This document shows, one piece after another, positions 1-43,300 of a DNA stretch of 64,000 nucleotides. The notes below the pieces were generated by a model, which saw nothing but the letters and a program-made list of their open reading frames with translations, did no database searches and was not told where the DNA came from. A program made the translations under genes and the position numbers. The stretch lies in assembly GCA_023238725.1 (NCBI GenBank), contig CM041544.1, positions 1,767,501 to 1,831,500 of the forward strand, given 5' to 3'. This stretch comes from Scortum barcoo (taxonomy: Eukaryota > Chordata > Actinopteri > Centrarchiformes > Terapontidae). Within the stretch, counting starts at the first letter, position 1; each line of letters starts with the position of its first letter.

Positions 1-29935
<29,935 letters not shown>

Positions 29936-30110
29936 CGTCGGACAGAGAGAAGAAAACCTGAGGAAGCTAGCGGTGGTCGGTGTGCTTTGCTAACGGGTAA
30001 CGATATTGAGTGACAGCAGAACGGTCATATGACACAGAGGACCCGGATGTGTGTCAGAGAGGGGCGGAGTGTTAGTGCTGTACAAAACGTGTCTAGTCAC
30101 AGTGTGTGAG
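29936..30110 (-). promoter_or_regulatory. Presumed atp6v1b 5' UTR and promoter
   Basis: Directly upstream of the ATG on the minus strand. On the plus strand it holds a GC box GGGGCGGAG (30061-30069), CCGGATG (30043) and an E-box palindrome GTCATATGAC (30024-30033). No TATA box was seen at a clear position. A housekeeping-type promoter is inferred. The transcription start cannot be placed from sequence alone. Confidence 0.45.
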
Positions 30111-30949
30111 AGCTAACAATAAAAAAAAACGTAAGCACTGAAAGTATGTATCAAACTGTAATATGAAATGCTATATTACGTTCTTGTTTTCTGACATCTG
30201 AATTTTAAAGGTTTAAAATTAGCCTGCTGTGCCGTATTTCGTTAAGCAGCTGTTAGTTTTTTATTGTGTACACAGAAAATGAACGGTCCAACTTAAGCAG
30301 ATGTTCCACCCAAAATACAATTAATTACCAATTAATAGGACCACACACACTTAAGAAGGTAAAAACACACTCCCCTGTATTGTCCAGTGTTTCCAACAGA
30401 AATGAAATCACACCACACTCCACACAAATGTATAGGTCAGTGCTGGCTAGTTAAATGAATCATTACTAAGTTCTGCTTGTTATGGAGGGCATTTATTTGA
30501 TGCACTGGATGAAACAATTCTCTTTGCAAAAATGTTTTTATGTAGAGATGGTGCAGCTAAAATAAAAGTTAGTGAATGTGAAACTAACTCATTTTAACTT
30601 AGCATCAGAGTTGACTCCACACTCATCTTGCATTCAGCTGAGATTAGGGGTTATCGTGAGCACCGTGGACAGGGCTAACACATATCACACTCATGTTCAT
30701 AGGAAGAAATCACAATACAAAGGAGCTGTTTTGTCAGCATTACAGCTTGTTGTGTTGTTTATTAAATGGCGATGATGTGAAGGCGATGAAGAAGACTCCA
30801 GCTGACACTGTCTTACTTGTATATAAGAAAGGTTTATTACAAAGAAGTACAGCATCAAAACAAGCATCCATGGATTGCCTGTGAGAGGGATCGAAGCCAA
30901 TGCACATGCTGCCAGCTGGTGCTAACTCAAAATTCAGGTCAGATGGGAG

Positions 30950-31243
30950 ACGGGTGCGGCGGCCAGCAATGTTGCCTCACAGCAAGAGGGATCTGGGTTC
31001 GAATCCAGCTGGGGCCTTTCTGTGTGGAGTTTCCTGTGTGGGTTTTCTCTGGGTACTCCTGCTTCCTCACACAATAAAAGACATGTAGGTTAGGTGCGAG
31101 TGGTTGTCTGTCTCTATATGTTGGCCATGTGATTCACTGGCAACCTTCCAAGGGTGTCCCCTGTCACTCGCCCAGTGCCAGCTGGGACTGGCTCCAGCAC
31201 CCCCACGACCCTCGGAAAAGCAGTATAGAAAATGGATGGATGG
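30950..31243 (+). mobile_element. tRNA-derived SINE with GATG-type tail
   Basis: The RNA polymerase III B box GGTTCGAATCC is at 30996-31006, preceded by GTTGCCTCACAGCAAGAGGG. The body follows with TTCTGTGTGGAGTTTCCTGT, GGTTTTCTCTGGGTACTCC, AAAGACATGTAGGTTAGGTG and CAGCTGGGACTGGCTCCAGC, ending GAAAATGGATGGATGGG. This is the common teleost V-SINE/DANA-like layout, with the first tRNA segment (A box) degraded. The tail resembles the end of the RTE LINE at 12490-12518. No clear target duplication was found. The family name is from memory. Confidence 0.8.
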
Positions 31244-34200
31244 GAAATATGGAATTCCAGCACTTGACATGATCTGATAGTTGTATATATTTTACAAACT
31301 GCCACAGTGAGTAATATTATTGAGATATTCCAAATTTAAACAGTAATGCTTCTGTACACACTCGATTGTTCTGAGTTTGCTCTGGAAGCCTTTTCATGCG
31401 AAATATCTGCATCAAGTTTTGAGTTTCATTGGCAGTGGGTTAGTACAGAGAGAAAGAAGAAGCTGAACTTATTCGACATTATTAGAACAGTATTTCTGTT
31501 CAAAAGATGAATTAATAACAGCAGATAGGTCAGTATGTCATGACTTTTTAGCTGTTCTGATGGAAATAATGGTGTGAAAATGTACATACTTCTGAATGAT
31601 CTCACCACAGGTAAACACAGAGAAAATGTGTGTTAGCTGCAAGCAGCATCAACAGCATATTAAAATGGAAGCATATTTAAAAACACAGATGCTCCTTACT
31701 AAATTGTGACAAAAAAATGCTTAAAAATTGGAAACCAAAAATAAAGGTCTGTTTTCTCTGTAGAGAAAACACAATTTGAGACATTACGATAATGATATTG
31801 TTCAGAAGATATTTCCAATCTGACTGAAATGTTCAGTCATGTGTAGCTTGAAGAACAGGATACCTGCTGTATGTCATATATATGTGCTCTGTCTCTCTTT
31901 CTCTCTCTGTCTATCTCCCTCTCTGTCTCACACATTCACCAACACAATGTCCCGGTGAGTGAACTGTTGAGTGACAGGTACAATGACATGATTGCACACA
32001 TTTTCCCCTTAAAAACTCTTAGTTTCCTGTTTTCTCATTTTTAAGCTCTGAACCATTCTCATTTGACGCAGCATGTTGTGCACAATAGCTTGTAAGCGAC
32101 TGTTTGAAGATGATTTTGAACCATGCCCCCTGCACAACCAACACACTGGCAGTCACACATCACATACAGACACGCACAGCTCTCTGATGGTGGAAAAGCA
32201 CTACAGATTCAAGTGGTAAGCACTGCCATGGTGAGGCTGACGGCAGCCCCTAGAGAGCTCATCCAAATGTTTCAGGCCACATGCAAAAAATAGCAAATTA
32301 ATGCAAGTGAAGGGCCTCTGCCTGCAGGAGCAGTGCCCTCGTTTTAGAAATACCAGTTTTTTTCTGAGTCTTTTATGATGAGTTCAAAGGGATATGATTT
32401 CCCTCAAACTCCTCAGATCCACCCATCTAGGCAAATAGGTATCATAATATTCACGCCTTCATTTTGTGTGTCTGCTGCTGTTACAGCAGCTATACAAACT
32501 GTATATTAAATTTAGCTCAGTGCCCCTAGATGCTGGATCTGACGATTTTGAGCACACAGCACACAGAGCATCCAGGTTGGTTGTTTATGTACCAAAGCTG
32601 AAAAGTACGGGGGAAACTGGGTGTAAGGGCAATCAAACTTTAGACAAAGCTGATTTGTCCTCAAATATTTTCTACATTTCACATTATTTCCAACATAGAT
32701 CATTTAAATGTATAGTCTACAGTCCTGGAGAAAGTTTGCTGATAGCTGAACTTATCAAACAAATACACCCTCTGTCAGTGCAATCTTCATATAAATGAAA
32801 AGTCAAATTCAAGCAATACAATACAGTCTCGTTTTTGCTGCTGATCTTATTTGGTCTGATGTGATATATGACCAGTACAGATAGCTTATGGTTGCTAATG
32901 TTAGCTAATGATAGTAAACTTAAGGTATATGGGACATTAAGTTCTGTATTTTTATAAAGCACTGTTGTACTTAAACATTAACTGTAACTTTTTCTTTTAG
33001 GGACAGTGTTCATCAAAAGTTATATAGCCTTGCTTTAAGCCTTTTAAACTGATTCTTGTAATGATGTATCCACTTCTTGTATCTTTTGCTGTTGTATTCT
33101 AGGCTGCAGTCTTGACTCATTTGTCACATTTATGGTAGGACAGTTTAAGATATAGTGTCCAGACTCAAACATCATACAGTTCCTTTTTAAATCAGATTTA
33201 TAACATGAGGAGTGATTGTGCAGCACAGACTCATTTGGTGGATTCTGATTCCTGGAACTGCCATTTTGACTTCAAAAGGGGAAAAAAAATCACCTTAAGT
33301 GAAATGTTCAAAGGCCTTCTCCAAATAGGAAAATTTGCTGTCTAAGATCAAACAATGCACAAAGCTGTTGCACATTATAAGAGAATGGTGCTATATATTT
33401 GTCAGAAAACCTTGAACAGTAGGTTATGACACCTCATATAATAAGACAGACAGCACCTCTCATCTTGTGCTTAATAAATCATAAATATCTGGTCATGTGG
33501 GCCAGGTACAGAGAATACAAAAGAGTAAAGGCTGTGTTTCTGGGGAATGACACTACACGTCTTACAATATGTACCACAGGTTAAGAGGGAAGCAACAGGT
33601 GTGATACATGAGTTATCAGTATTAACATTACATTGAGACTTTATGTAAATGCATAATTTTAAATATTATTTGTTTGAACCATTTAAATGGCTCAGTGTTA
33701 AGTTGTGCTACTGAAAGCAGTCGTTCTTAGAGGGTAGTAGAGTAACAGGTATTGTGATGAGCTCCCTGGACAGAATGCCTGGGAAGCAAAGGCAGATGGC
33801 TGAGCTCGACCTCAGGAGCTCAGTGCACTGTTCACAAAGTATTTACAGTGCTAAAATTGATTAATTTGGCAATCTGTCACAAGAAGTGATTTCCTACATA
33901 AGAAACAGTCAAATAGAAATTCTGTACACTTAAGAATTATTGTTGTTTTTCATAATTTAAGGGAAAAGGTAGAGCATTGTATTGTGGGATTTTTAGCAAA
34001 AGTGATGTACTTGTTATATTACATGTTGTTTTCCATTGTGGATATTTCTGAGAAAATTACATACTGCATCATTTTATACTATTAATTTGTAATTTCAAAC
34101 TCAGTGATGAAAATAAATGGGACTATATTTCAAAATTTTACATTTGCAAAAACCCACTTTGAAAAAAATGTAGTCCCGCAAAGTGAAGGCAGAAATGAAA

Positions 34201-34939
34201 AAATAAGGAAAAAGAGAACGAACAAGAAAGCAGGAAAATGTTAATTATTAAAAACAATGACAGCTGATGCAATAGTAAGAAAATTAGCAAGGATGCTCTT
34301 TTTTTCATACCTCAGTGCTACCATCTGGTTCAAAGTGCTTAGGAACTTTATTTAAAGAGTTCCTTTTTTAAAAACTGGTATAATTGTCAAAATATTCTGT
34401 CCTTCATGAACTAGTTTAGATTGGTCCACAATGTACTAGCAAGTTTTGACCAGAGATGAGAAAAATATCATTTAAACACATTAATTAAGCTTCATTTATG
34501 ACCAGTCAGTAAACCTGTACCAAAAATTCAAATATGTGTTAAAATATCCCTTTTTTAACAGGACTTCAGTTCAGTTTTGACTGAAGCAATCAAACTGGTG
34601 GGGCTGTGTGAAAATGGTGTTGTGGGCGAACCTGGAACTTAGCTCTGCCACAATTTGTTCACCACAGCCTCACAAAAAGTACATTTTTGAAAGTAGCTTT
34701 TGGGAGAGGCCAAAACATGATTTGTGTTTTACACAGGGTCATTACATTTGGTCTGTTGAGATAATTTTCACAAATCAGTAATGATTCTAGTATTGCACCA
34801 GTGTGTCTTGTTAGCTTGAAGGTTAATGAGCATAGACCGTTCAGACTGCAGCCATTTTGGACACAGGCTCTAAGCAACAACATTAATAATGGTTTTGTTC
34901 GTTGGAGTTGGGGCATTAATTTCATATCTCTTTATCCAG
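31244..34939. other. Intergenic, nothing recognised
   Basis: Unique-looking A+T-rich sequence with only a CT-rich run near 31890-31925. No open frame with coding character on either strand. Confidence 0.6.
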
Positions 34940-35025
34940 AATCAAAATACCAGAGCCCTGGAACTGGCACACCTACTGTACATGGAGTTCAGCCAACACC
35001 TGCACCTGGTCAAGTGCTTGTGGAG
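34940..35025 (+). other. Exon-like segment of unknown nature
   Basis: An 86-bp segment less A+T rich than its surroundings. It is preceded by a pyrimidine tract ending TTTATCCAG and followed by GTATGT. One frame is open and proline/threonine rich, but matches nothing I know. It could be a non-coding exon on the plus strand or a chance arrangement. Confidence 0.15.
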
Positions 35026-35339
35026 GTATGTTTATCAGTTAAATATATTTACAGAGGACAGCTGAGACTTTTGTACTAAAATGAGTGTAACTTTGGTAGA
35101 TACCCACTTGATATTTCTTTCACTTCAGATAAACTTGGACTACAAACTAGAATATATTCTTGTAAGAGGAAAGCTGTGAATTTTGCAAGAACTATTTCAA
35201 TTTTCATCTTAGTGCATGGCTATTGTTGAGCAAAAAGAGAGACCTTTAAATGTTAGAAAAAATAGCTTATTTCTACAACTGACAGTCATGAAGCAAAAAT
35301 AGTCATGTTTATGTCGACTGGATGAATTTAAGTCCAATC

Positions 35340-35640
35340 TCCTTTTAGCTCTGTTTTAGTCTCCACAACTCCTGAGGGAGATATCTGGATCTTTTACCAA
35401 AAGTGCTCTTCTTTATAGTTCACCTGCCTGTCTGCTGTTTGGTGCTAAGCACGTACTAGCAGTGGATTTGTCAGAGCTACTTCACTCAGCTGCTTGCTGC
35501 TGCTGGAGGTGATGCTGCTGAGAGCTGTGAGACTAATCCAGAACACTAAAAGTGGCATAAACCAAAACAATGAGCTCAAAGAGGCGTTAAAAAACTCCAG
35601 GCAGCTGAAGAGAACTGCAACCACATAGTGATCACCACTT
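35340..35640. repeat. Old teleost interspersed repeat (class unknown)
   Basis: Phrases CTCCACAACTCCTGAGGGAG, CTGTCTGCTGTTTGGTGCTA and AGCACGTACTAGCAG, with a GCTGCTGCTGGAGGTGATGC block, match a dispersed repeat I recall from many percomorph genomes. No terminal repeats could be defined here. Confidence 0.45.
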
Positions 35641-36832
35641 ACTGATATAATCTATTGTTAATATTGAAATATTGCTAGTGCAGCAATGAAATAATCAGGC
35701 AAGTACAACAGAAACAAGACTAAACAGCAAGAGCTTTGCTGACTTTTGTGAAGTACTGGCTAGCTCCACTGTAAATAATATTATAGCTTGTTTTACTATG
35801 TAATGGGATTTTGGGTTCCTTCTATAATGCCATCGATAGCATTGGTGAAACAGTAAAAGAAACATGAAAATATCTTGGTATTTTAAACGGCTCACTGCGT
35901 TCCAGTACAATACGGTAGCAAGGGTGCTGCAGTTGTAATTAAACTTTGTAGTAATGTGTAGTACACATTTGGAAATTACGGTTATTTCATGGCTTAATGC
36001 TAAGTGTTTTACAGAATACACAAGTGGAACCCTTGCTTTTAAGGGGTTTCCGCTCCCTCACTCCTTTGATTACTTAATGGGATTAATTATTCTGTGAGGA
36101 AGCAGAGTGACTAAGCTGTGCAGGTTTTTCTCATGCCTTGGATGCCTCGAGGAGAATCCTGCAGATTCGTAGCACTGCCGAGCTTAAAGTTTCTGGATCA
36201 GTGTGCGAGAAGAGGGTCGCTTCTTCAGTAAGACTTGTTAGGACGTTAATCCCCAGATCTGCTGTACGGCACAAAAAGGACAAGGCCAAAAAACAGATAC
36301 TAAAAACAAGACAGGATGTAGCCTTTCTTTCACCTCCCAAGACCTGAGCTTAAAGACTGAACCATGTGATGGGAGAAATGTGTTGGTGGTCTGTAGCTAT
36401 GACAGCCCTGCGTGTCCATACACACACAGACATACACACACTCCCCCCGAAACCCCTCACTTACAAAAACCTCCCCGACCTTCCTTCTAATTGGACTTAG
36501 GGTGAAGGGAGAGAATGGGTGGGGGTGACAGTGGGGGATGGAGAGGAGGCAGGAGGCGTAAATGTGACCTTTTTTTTTCCTCCACGGAGATTCCCAAAAC
36601 ACAGTGGGGAGGATTGGTTTCTTTGGGTCTGCTCACAAAAGAGCCTCAGTTTCCTCTGCTACTGGACAGTTTCTGCATTTCTGCAGTGATTATTCTACCA
36701 GAAGACGCAGAACTAAACTAAACTTAAACTTGTAGTATTTTTGCAAACTATCATGTGCCACAATGGTATATGTTCTATTCTTCAAAGTTCATTTATTGCT
36801 TTGAATCCGCTTCTTCTATTCACAGCAACAGC

Positions 36833-37213
36833 CAGTGGTGGATAAAAGACTTAGATCCTTCACTTAAGTGAAAGTTGTACAATGTTTACTGTTACAAATG
36901 TAAAGAAGTATTATCAGCAAAATGCCCAAAAGTATTAAAAGTGAAAGTACTGCTTATGTATTCTAATGTTGTAGCTGGTCACAGTGGAGCTAAATTAGAA
37001 TTTTAAATACTTTAAGGTAGTTTTATTTTTAACAATATATCATGTTATAGAAGCTGATTGTGTGTTTTATGCGTAAAATATTGATCAACAAATTTGGCAT
37101 AGTTGTCATTTAATTGTATGATAAAAAGCACAATATTTGTCTCTGAAATGTCATGGACAAATTTAATGTGAAGTGCCTCAGAATGATGCTTAATTATAGT
37201 ACATCCACCACTG
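36833..37213. mobile_element. hAT-type miniature inverted-repeat element (381 bp)
   Basis: Both ends read CAGTGGTGGAT inward, an 11-bp perfect terminal inverted repeat. The element is flanked by the 8-bp direct repeat GCAACAGC at 36825-36832 and 37214-37221. An 8-bp target duplication and CAGTGG ends are characteristic of hAT transposons. The interior (AAAGTATTAAAAGTGAAAGT, GTTGTAGCTGGTCACAGTGG) resembles an abundant non-autonomous family of teleosts. There is no transposase frame, so movement would have needed an autonomous relative. It lies between vax1 and atp6v1b. Confidence 0.88.
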
Positions 37214-37221
37214 GCAACAGC

Positions 37222-39170
37222 AGACACACACCATAATTCACCACACTACACTGCTGCACCGGTGCTCCTGCTCCATATCCTCAACTGCTGATAATGACTA
37301 CTATTGCTCTTAATTAATTCCTCTGAATTATTAAATTACTCTTGAGTCTATTTTTGGTGATTGAAGAAGCAGTGTCTTTCATGTGTGTTTTTCATGGGCC
37401 GGGGGAGGTGGTAAACCAGTGACGCTGCCCTGCTGTACACCTCGGCCACAACACAGCGGGCTCGCCTGCCACCTTTTCTGACAGCTCAATAGGAATTGTC
37501 CTGCTACAGCCTCTCAGCTCAGTCCAAGTAAGTGCACAGATTAAGTGTGCATAGTAAACTAATGCTCTTGTGTACAAGGGCGTAGGTTTGGTTTCCAGAA
37601 GTAGGATGCTTAATAAAATTAGAGCTCTTTAACCTCTAACCCCCAACAAAACACAAAATATGCTAATGTAAATTCTGTGTCTTGCATGTATAAATTTCCA
37701 ACAATCTAGCAAATTAAAAATGATAAAATTAGTTCTCTTTGTGATAATGATTTTGGATTTGCCGCTTTTCACAGTTTTACATCTTTGTAAATTGATAATG
37801 TCAGTTTGAAAATGTTGCCTTGGAAATTACGACAGACATCACTGTTTTCTGACTTTTTATAGACAACACAATTAATCAAGGCTAGCTCGGTAGTGCACTG
37901 ATTAGCAAGAATGCTCTGTGTGTGAAGCTGCTGGCGGTAACTTCTGTGTGACATTGGCATATTCACCCTGTTCCTGCAGGTGACAGTAACTGGTGACTCT
38001 TCTTCCCTCTTCCCATCATGTCATGACTGCTGGTTTAAATCCTCTAATTCCAAGTTGTAATGCTACTATTAGTTTGACTTTTAACAAAAGTTTCCTAATA
38101 TCATTCTACCGGCACAAATAATGTTCCCAGTCGCGTTACCAAAAATACTGAAACAAGCTTTCAGGAGTATACACATCAAGCCGTGGTGTATGAAGTATAA
38201 GAGTCATGAAATTTATCATAACTTGATTCATAGCAACATGTATGAAAGAAAAATGAAAAACACACTTGTCTTTGTCTGTAGCCATATACATAATATATAT
38301 GCACATTTGTACCACACGTTTCACAAAATTCAAGATATTTCACAACGACAGCACCAAATAGCTTTTGATTGATTTCTCAACCCCGCTAATACATTCATTC
38401 ATTATTTTCCAGATATACTAATAATCTATTAATTACAGAAGTGAATAATTTACAATAAAATAACAATTTTAAGGTACATTTCTCATTTCCAGTACTTTTA
38501 TACTACAATAATTCTCCACATGCATCAGTCTGCCTAAATCTTTTATGAAGGCTGTGGATTTTGAAAATTTCACAGAGGAAGGAATGGTTATTATATTGTC
38601 TTAATGACTGAAAAACCTGTTACCTGTTAGTGTTCAACAAAGTAAGCAGCTTACTAATGCTGAAAAGCTTTTCTTCAGAGACCCCACCCCACCCCCCTCT
38701 CAGTAACTCATTCCTGCGCTTCACTCCTGCGTGGAATAGAAACTGTACACCAAAACTCTGAGAACTCACAGTGGTATTAAAATCACAGACAAAAAAAGTC
38801 AGGTACTGCATCTTGAAGACAAAAATGCCACAAAGTGAAGACTTGTGTTGTAAAATGTTAAAATCTTCACCAAACCATAGAAAAAACAACACTGAACAAT
38901 TGAACCATCATACTGTATGACAACACCTTCTCTGGATTGGTTTGGTCCAAACTTAATACAAATGGATATACAAAAGACCTTTTTATAAGCTGAATTTTGG
39001 TGAGGCATCTGCATAAGCAAATTGCACTCACACAGCAAACGCACTGGGTTTCGTGTTGACACTGGCCTTGCAGTGACCTTCAAATAGAGGGTTTTCTTTC
39101 TACCCCAATTCTATGTTGAAAAAAAGGCCTTGCTTGTTCATTCATAATGCTGAATTTCAAATGTATTAAT
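37222..39170. other. Intergenic downstream of vax1, nothing recognised
   Basis: A+T-rich sequence without coding or repeat structure that I can name. The vax1 3' UTR may reach its right edge. Confidence 0.5.
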
Positions 39171-39176
39171 TTTATT
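39171..39176 (-). other. Candidate vax1 polyadenylation signal AATAAA
   Basis: The first AATAAA on the minus strand after the vax1 stop, about 600 nt downstream. Transcript data are needed to confirm it. Confidence 0.35.
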
Positions 39177-39772
39177 TTTATTTGCTGATTGGGTTTCACA
39201 AACCGCTGCTCAGCTGTTTGACAACTCACTTTCTTTCTCTACGTCTACTCACTTCAGTGACATGCATCTACCCAACACAATCAAATAATAAAACACAATT
39301 CTGAAAGGTACCATTACTTTACACTGTCAGTCACCAATCCTATACTTCCCGCTATACACCCAGCATGTACCACTTCTTTGTAGCAACAGAGCTTTGTGGT
39401 ATGAAGCAGCCATATTCTCTTGGAACCTGTATATATTGTTATTTTGGATTAATAGATAGGACTAAACATTTGTTTAACAGAAACCTGAAAGATCCCTTAG
39501 TAATCTCCTCAGAGTGGGTCTCTCTAAATCTCTGTAACAAAGTCCTATAAGAACATTTTGTGCAAAATCTTTGCTAGATGAGCTTGTGTAGGTCTTTGTT
39601 TTCTTCATTCTACAAGGAGCCAGATGTGCAACTGGAATACATGAACTGCTACAGAACAGGACACAGACAGATGAAAGAGAATGAACAAAACCAAACAGAG
39701 ACAGTAAAAGCCAAGAAAACAACCAAAAAGTGTCCAGAGGGAACAGGAATCCATCTACGTAAAAACAAAGCA

Positions 39773-40312
39773 TCATTCCAGAACTTTCTTGTCCATGGAT
39801 TCTTTGCCATTGGTCCGCGAGTAAGGCTCAAAAGCAGAGGAGCTCAGGTAGCGGGCAGAAAGTTCCTGCAGGTTGCCAGCGAGAGAGCCGGCCATGGACA
39901 GGGGGTTGGATGAAATGCGGGTGGCGACACCACTGAGTAAGGAGGGCATGGGGAAGCTGAAGAGGCTGTGAGCCGCTGGTGAGCTCTGCAGGCCCGCTAC
40001 TGTCCCTGAGCTGGTGACAGCGGGCAGAGGAGGGCTGCCGCTCGCTGTGCCGGTGCTGCTGCCGCTGCTGCTGCTACTGTTGCCGTTGCTGGCCATGGCC
40101 ATGGAGGGAGGACGCAGGGCAGAGCCCAACGTGCCGCTGCCACAGTGGGGCAGGAGACCCGGCAGGCCCGGAGGCGTCAGCAGCCGACCCTGCTCCAGCA
40201 GTCTGAGGACACTGCAGGTCGCTGCTGTTTCTGAAACCACTGAACGCAGCTCAGAGTCCTTCCCTTGATCCTTCTTCTGCTTAGTGCGCCGGTTCTGGAA
40301 CCAGACCTTCAC
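39773..40312 (-). CDS. vax1: vax1 exon 3
   Basis: Residues 135-313 and stop. It starts VKVWFQNRRTKQKKD (homeodomain recognition helix) after acceptor tctccag. It includes the LLEQGRLLTPPGLPGLL region, a Ser-rich linker coded by AGC/GCT-type triplets, HSLFSFPMPSLLSGV, and the conserved C-terminal segment ending SSSAFEPYSRTNGKES. Confidence 0.97.
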   Translation of the reverse strand: MKVWFQNRRTKQKKDQGKDSELRSVVSETAATCSVLRLLEQGRLLTPPGLPGLLPHCGSGTLGSALRPPSMAMASNGNSSSSSGSSTGTASGSPPLPAVTSSGTVAGLQSSPAAHSLFSFPMPSLLSGVATRISSNPLSMAGSLAGNLQELSARYLSSSAFEPYSRTNGKESMDKKVLE

Positions 40313-43300
40313 CTGGAGACGAAAACAGATGAGAGCCTTTAGAGATGCCTTCTAAATGTAATGTGTAATATGTAATCCATTTATTATCATACATCATCAG
40401 ATAGAAAGTCTAAGCATTGCTTTGAAAAGGGCTTTTCTAATGTTGGCTCACAACAAGAAAACTGAGGTCTGAGGCCGTTTGATCATAGTGGAGATACTGG
40501 AGAAAATTGCATTATGAACTACACAGCCATGGATCAACAGATCAGGTTGATTGCTTTTTCCCAATCTTTTTGTTGACTAATCAGAAGTAGCAAAGTGCCT
40601 GTCCATACCCCACCTAATCACTCCCTCTAATACAGTGATACATTATTATGTGTTGGCAGGCAGTTAATTCAGTCAAATCTTCAGTCAAAACAAAGATAAC
40701 TTTTGTATGTAAACCATTCCTTAACTTTCTCAGTCTTTAATCCTACAAAAGGCTCAAGCATGAGCTCCAAATAGGCAACCTTATCAGGAATTAAATAAAA
40801 AAACATTATTGATCATTTAATTATTGGTGGTTGTTGTACATATTGACTATTATGATTTTGTCACAAAATTGTGAAATGATCAAAAGTTGAGAAATTATTA
40901 GTTGAGATTTACAGAAGATGAATTCTGATAATTGTTTTTTTAAAGTCAGTTCAGCATAAAATCTAAACATTTGCTGGAGTCTGCTGAAATGTGAGCATTT
41001 GTGGCTCACTTTTTCACTGTAAATTTAATATCTTACTTGACTTTTTTGGTTGGGGAAAGCAACAAATATATAGATGTCACCTTGGGCTCTGGAAAGTTGT
41101 GATAGTGTAGCATTTTCTCACAATTTAAATTTTCTACATTTTACAGAGTAAACATTTAATTGTAAATCACAAAATACATGAATTAATCACAAAAATAATT
41201 GTAATTTGCAATCCTAATGTTAGTCTACAGTAGGTGTTACGAGGAAAATTACACTTCACACACATTCACTTAAAGTTTGTTCCACTGTTTCTGCTAATTT
41301 TAATTTTATCTACCCCCAAATTCAAAATGACTCACAATTAACTATGACTTCAACGACCTGTTACATCTTTGAAATAACTCAGAGGGATTTTCTGAAATGC
41401 AGATTTAAGCCCCAGAATCAGATAGAATCTCCGGCATAAAAGAAGAAATCCTAAATTTGAAGGTAGTCTTGTTAAATATCAAAGAAAGCCATAATTATAT
41501 CTCAGAAAACATCCTCTTAATATTCTTTTTTGAAGCATATTATTGTCACAGCCAAAAGAAATCAGCTACTCCATTTGTTTCAGAAATGTTGCAAATGTCC
41601 CTCACAGCTTTTTAGATTTTACAGGAAACATGTACAGCATTTATCTAACAGGTGATGGAGTATCGAGATGGAAAAAAGCGTGGTTCTTAAAGATGGGGGG
41701 GAGAATGCTCTCAGTGATACAAATTATCAAGCTACAGCAAGAGCACCAAGCTTGTATTTTAACATGTTCAGTCAGGTCACTGATCTGGCTCAACATATCC
41801 ATTTAGTTGTTCTGACATATCCATTTTTCAGTTCAAATAATCTTGATTGAAATTTAATTCATGTCAAAACAAATATGGGGTTCTATGAATTGCACATGTA
41901 CATCTCCTGTAATCACACCTGAGTGCTTTCATATGCAACAAAATGCACATGTGCCAATCAGCAGCAAGCCTCCAGCTCAGTCCTACTGATAGTCCAATCA
42001 CATTTGAATATTTTTTTCCTTCACTTCAGTTGGTGGTTTAACTCTTCACCAGCTGTTAACAACCATTTTGTGTCAAGAGAGGAAGCCCTGCCGCTCAATC
42101 CAAAATATTCAGTGTGCGATGTAAAGACGGCTCAGAAGGAACATCTTGTTCATTTTAGAGGTTACATTCTCCGTGCAAAGAAAACAGCAAGGTGAAGCTG
42201 GTAGCTCAAACAAAGATGATTAGGCGTGCACGCAGCAAATGGCCTTAATGTAGCAAGTGGTGAGTACCAGGGAACAAAATGTTAATTTCACCATGTGGTC
42301 GTTAAAAGGCATTTCATCAGGACAAGAAGCAGACACTGGAAGAAAATCCTGAAGCCTTTGTTCTGAAAAAATAGGGAGCAAAGGTTGTTTTCTGTATTAC
42401 CTTTATGTGAACAAAATAACATCTTTAGACACTTAATTAATTTATTTTGGATTTATGTGAAAAAAGAGGCAACGTGCACAGCGCAAGTAACTGTGTCGAT
42501 CAAATAAAAAAAGAGGAATATTAAAACATTTCAATTATTAAAGCAAAGAAAGTAAGTAAAATTTACATAGCTGTTAATGAAAGGAACAGTGACCTTGTTG
42601 TGCATCAACAGACAGATTGAAGTTGGCGGTTGTGGTGTCATTTTGTGAGAAAGGGTTAACCTTGAGTGGAGGTCCACATTGAAAGCCACAACATCTTAGC
42701 ACCAAAGACCAAACCAATGGCAACGTTAGCCGTTTTGCACTTTTTTAAAGGTAAATAAATAAATGAATGAAACTCAAGATGAAAATACACTGAAGCTTTG
42801 AAGCACACAGGCAGGGTTCCCTGAAGTCCAAATGATACAGGATAACTCTGTTTCTTTGGAATCTGGAGTCAAACACAGAGTTCACTCACAGCGGACACTG
42901 ATGACCCGCTGCTGACCCCACATATATGACATTAGTAGGAGGTCGGCGCTTTTTTAATGGTGGCTTTCCGCTGCAGCTTCAGGCAACGTCAAACACTCAA
43001 TAAGCTATATCGACACTTTATTAGATTTATTAAAAAGGCCAATTGACTACATTTACTAAAAGGATACATATAATTATAAATAAATACAATGACCAAATGT
43101 TTATTTATTCCAGATACCATTTAAGTTTTGTTTACATCAGTAATGCTGGAAAACAGGCCTAGTTTTTTATTAAATATCATCTGTGAAACACAAATTTCTT
43201 ATTTCCCTCTTGACTCAAAAGCTTAAATTATTCATGTGCATGTGCATGTTTAAAATGAAAAATGATTGCACCTTTAAAATGAACAAGCAGTTTTGCCTGT

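Noticed and set aside
31230..31260. Target-site duplication for the SINE (GATGGGA on both sides)
   Set aside because: The match is short and overlaps the ATGG tail repeat, so it cannot be separated from chance.
36131..36347. About 70-codon open frames on both strands of the same segment
   Set aside because: No recognisable protein, no splice context tying them to neighbours, and equal openness on both strands suggests chance.
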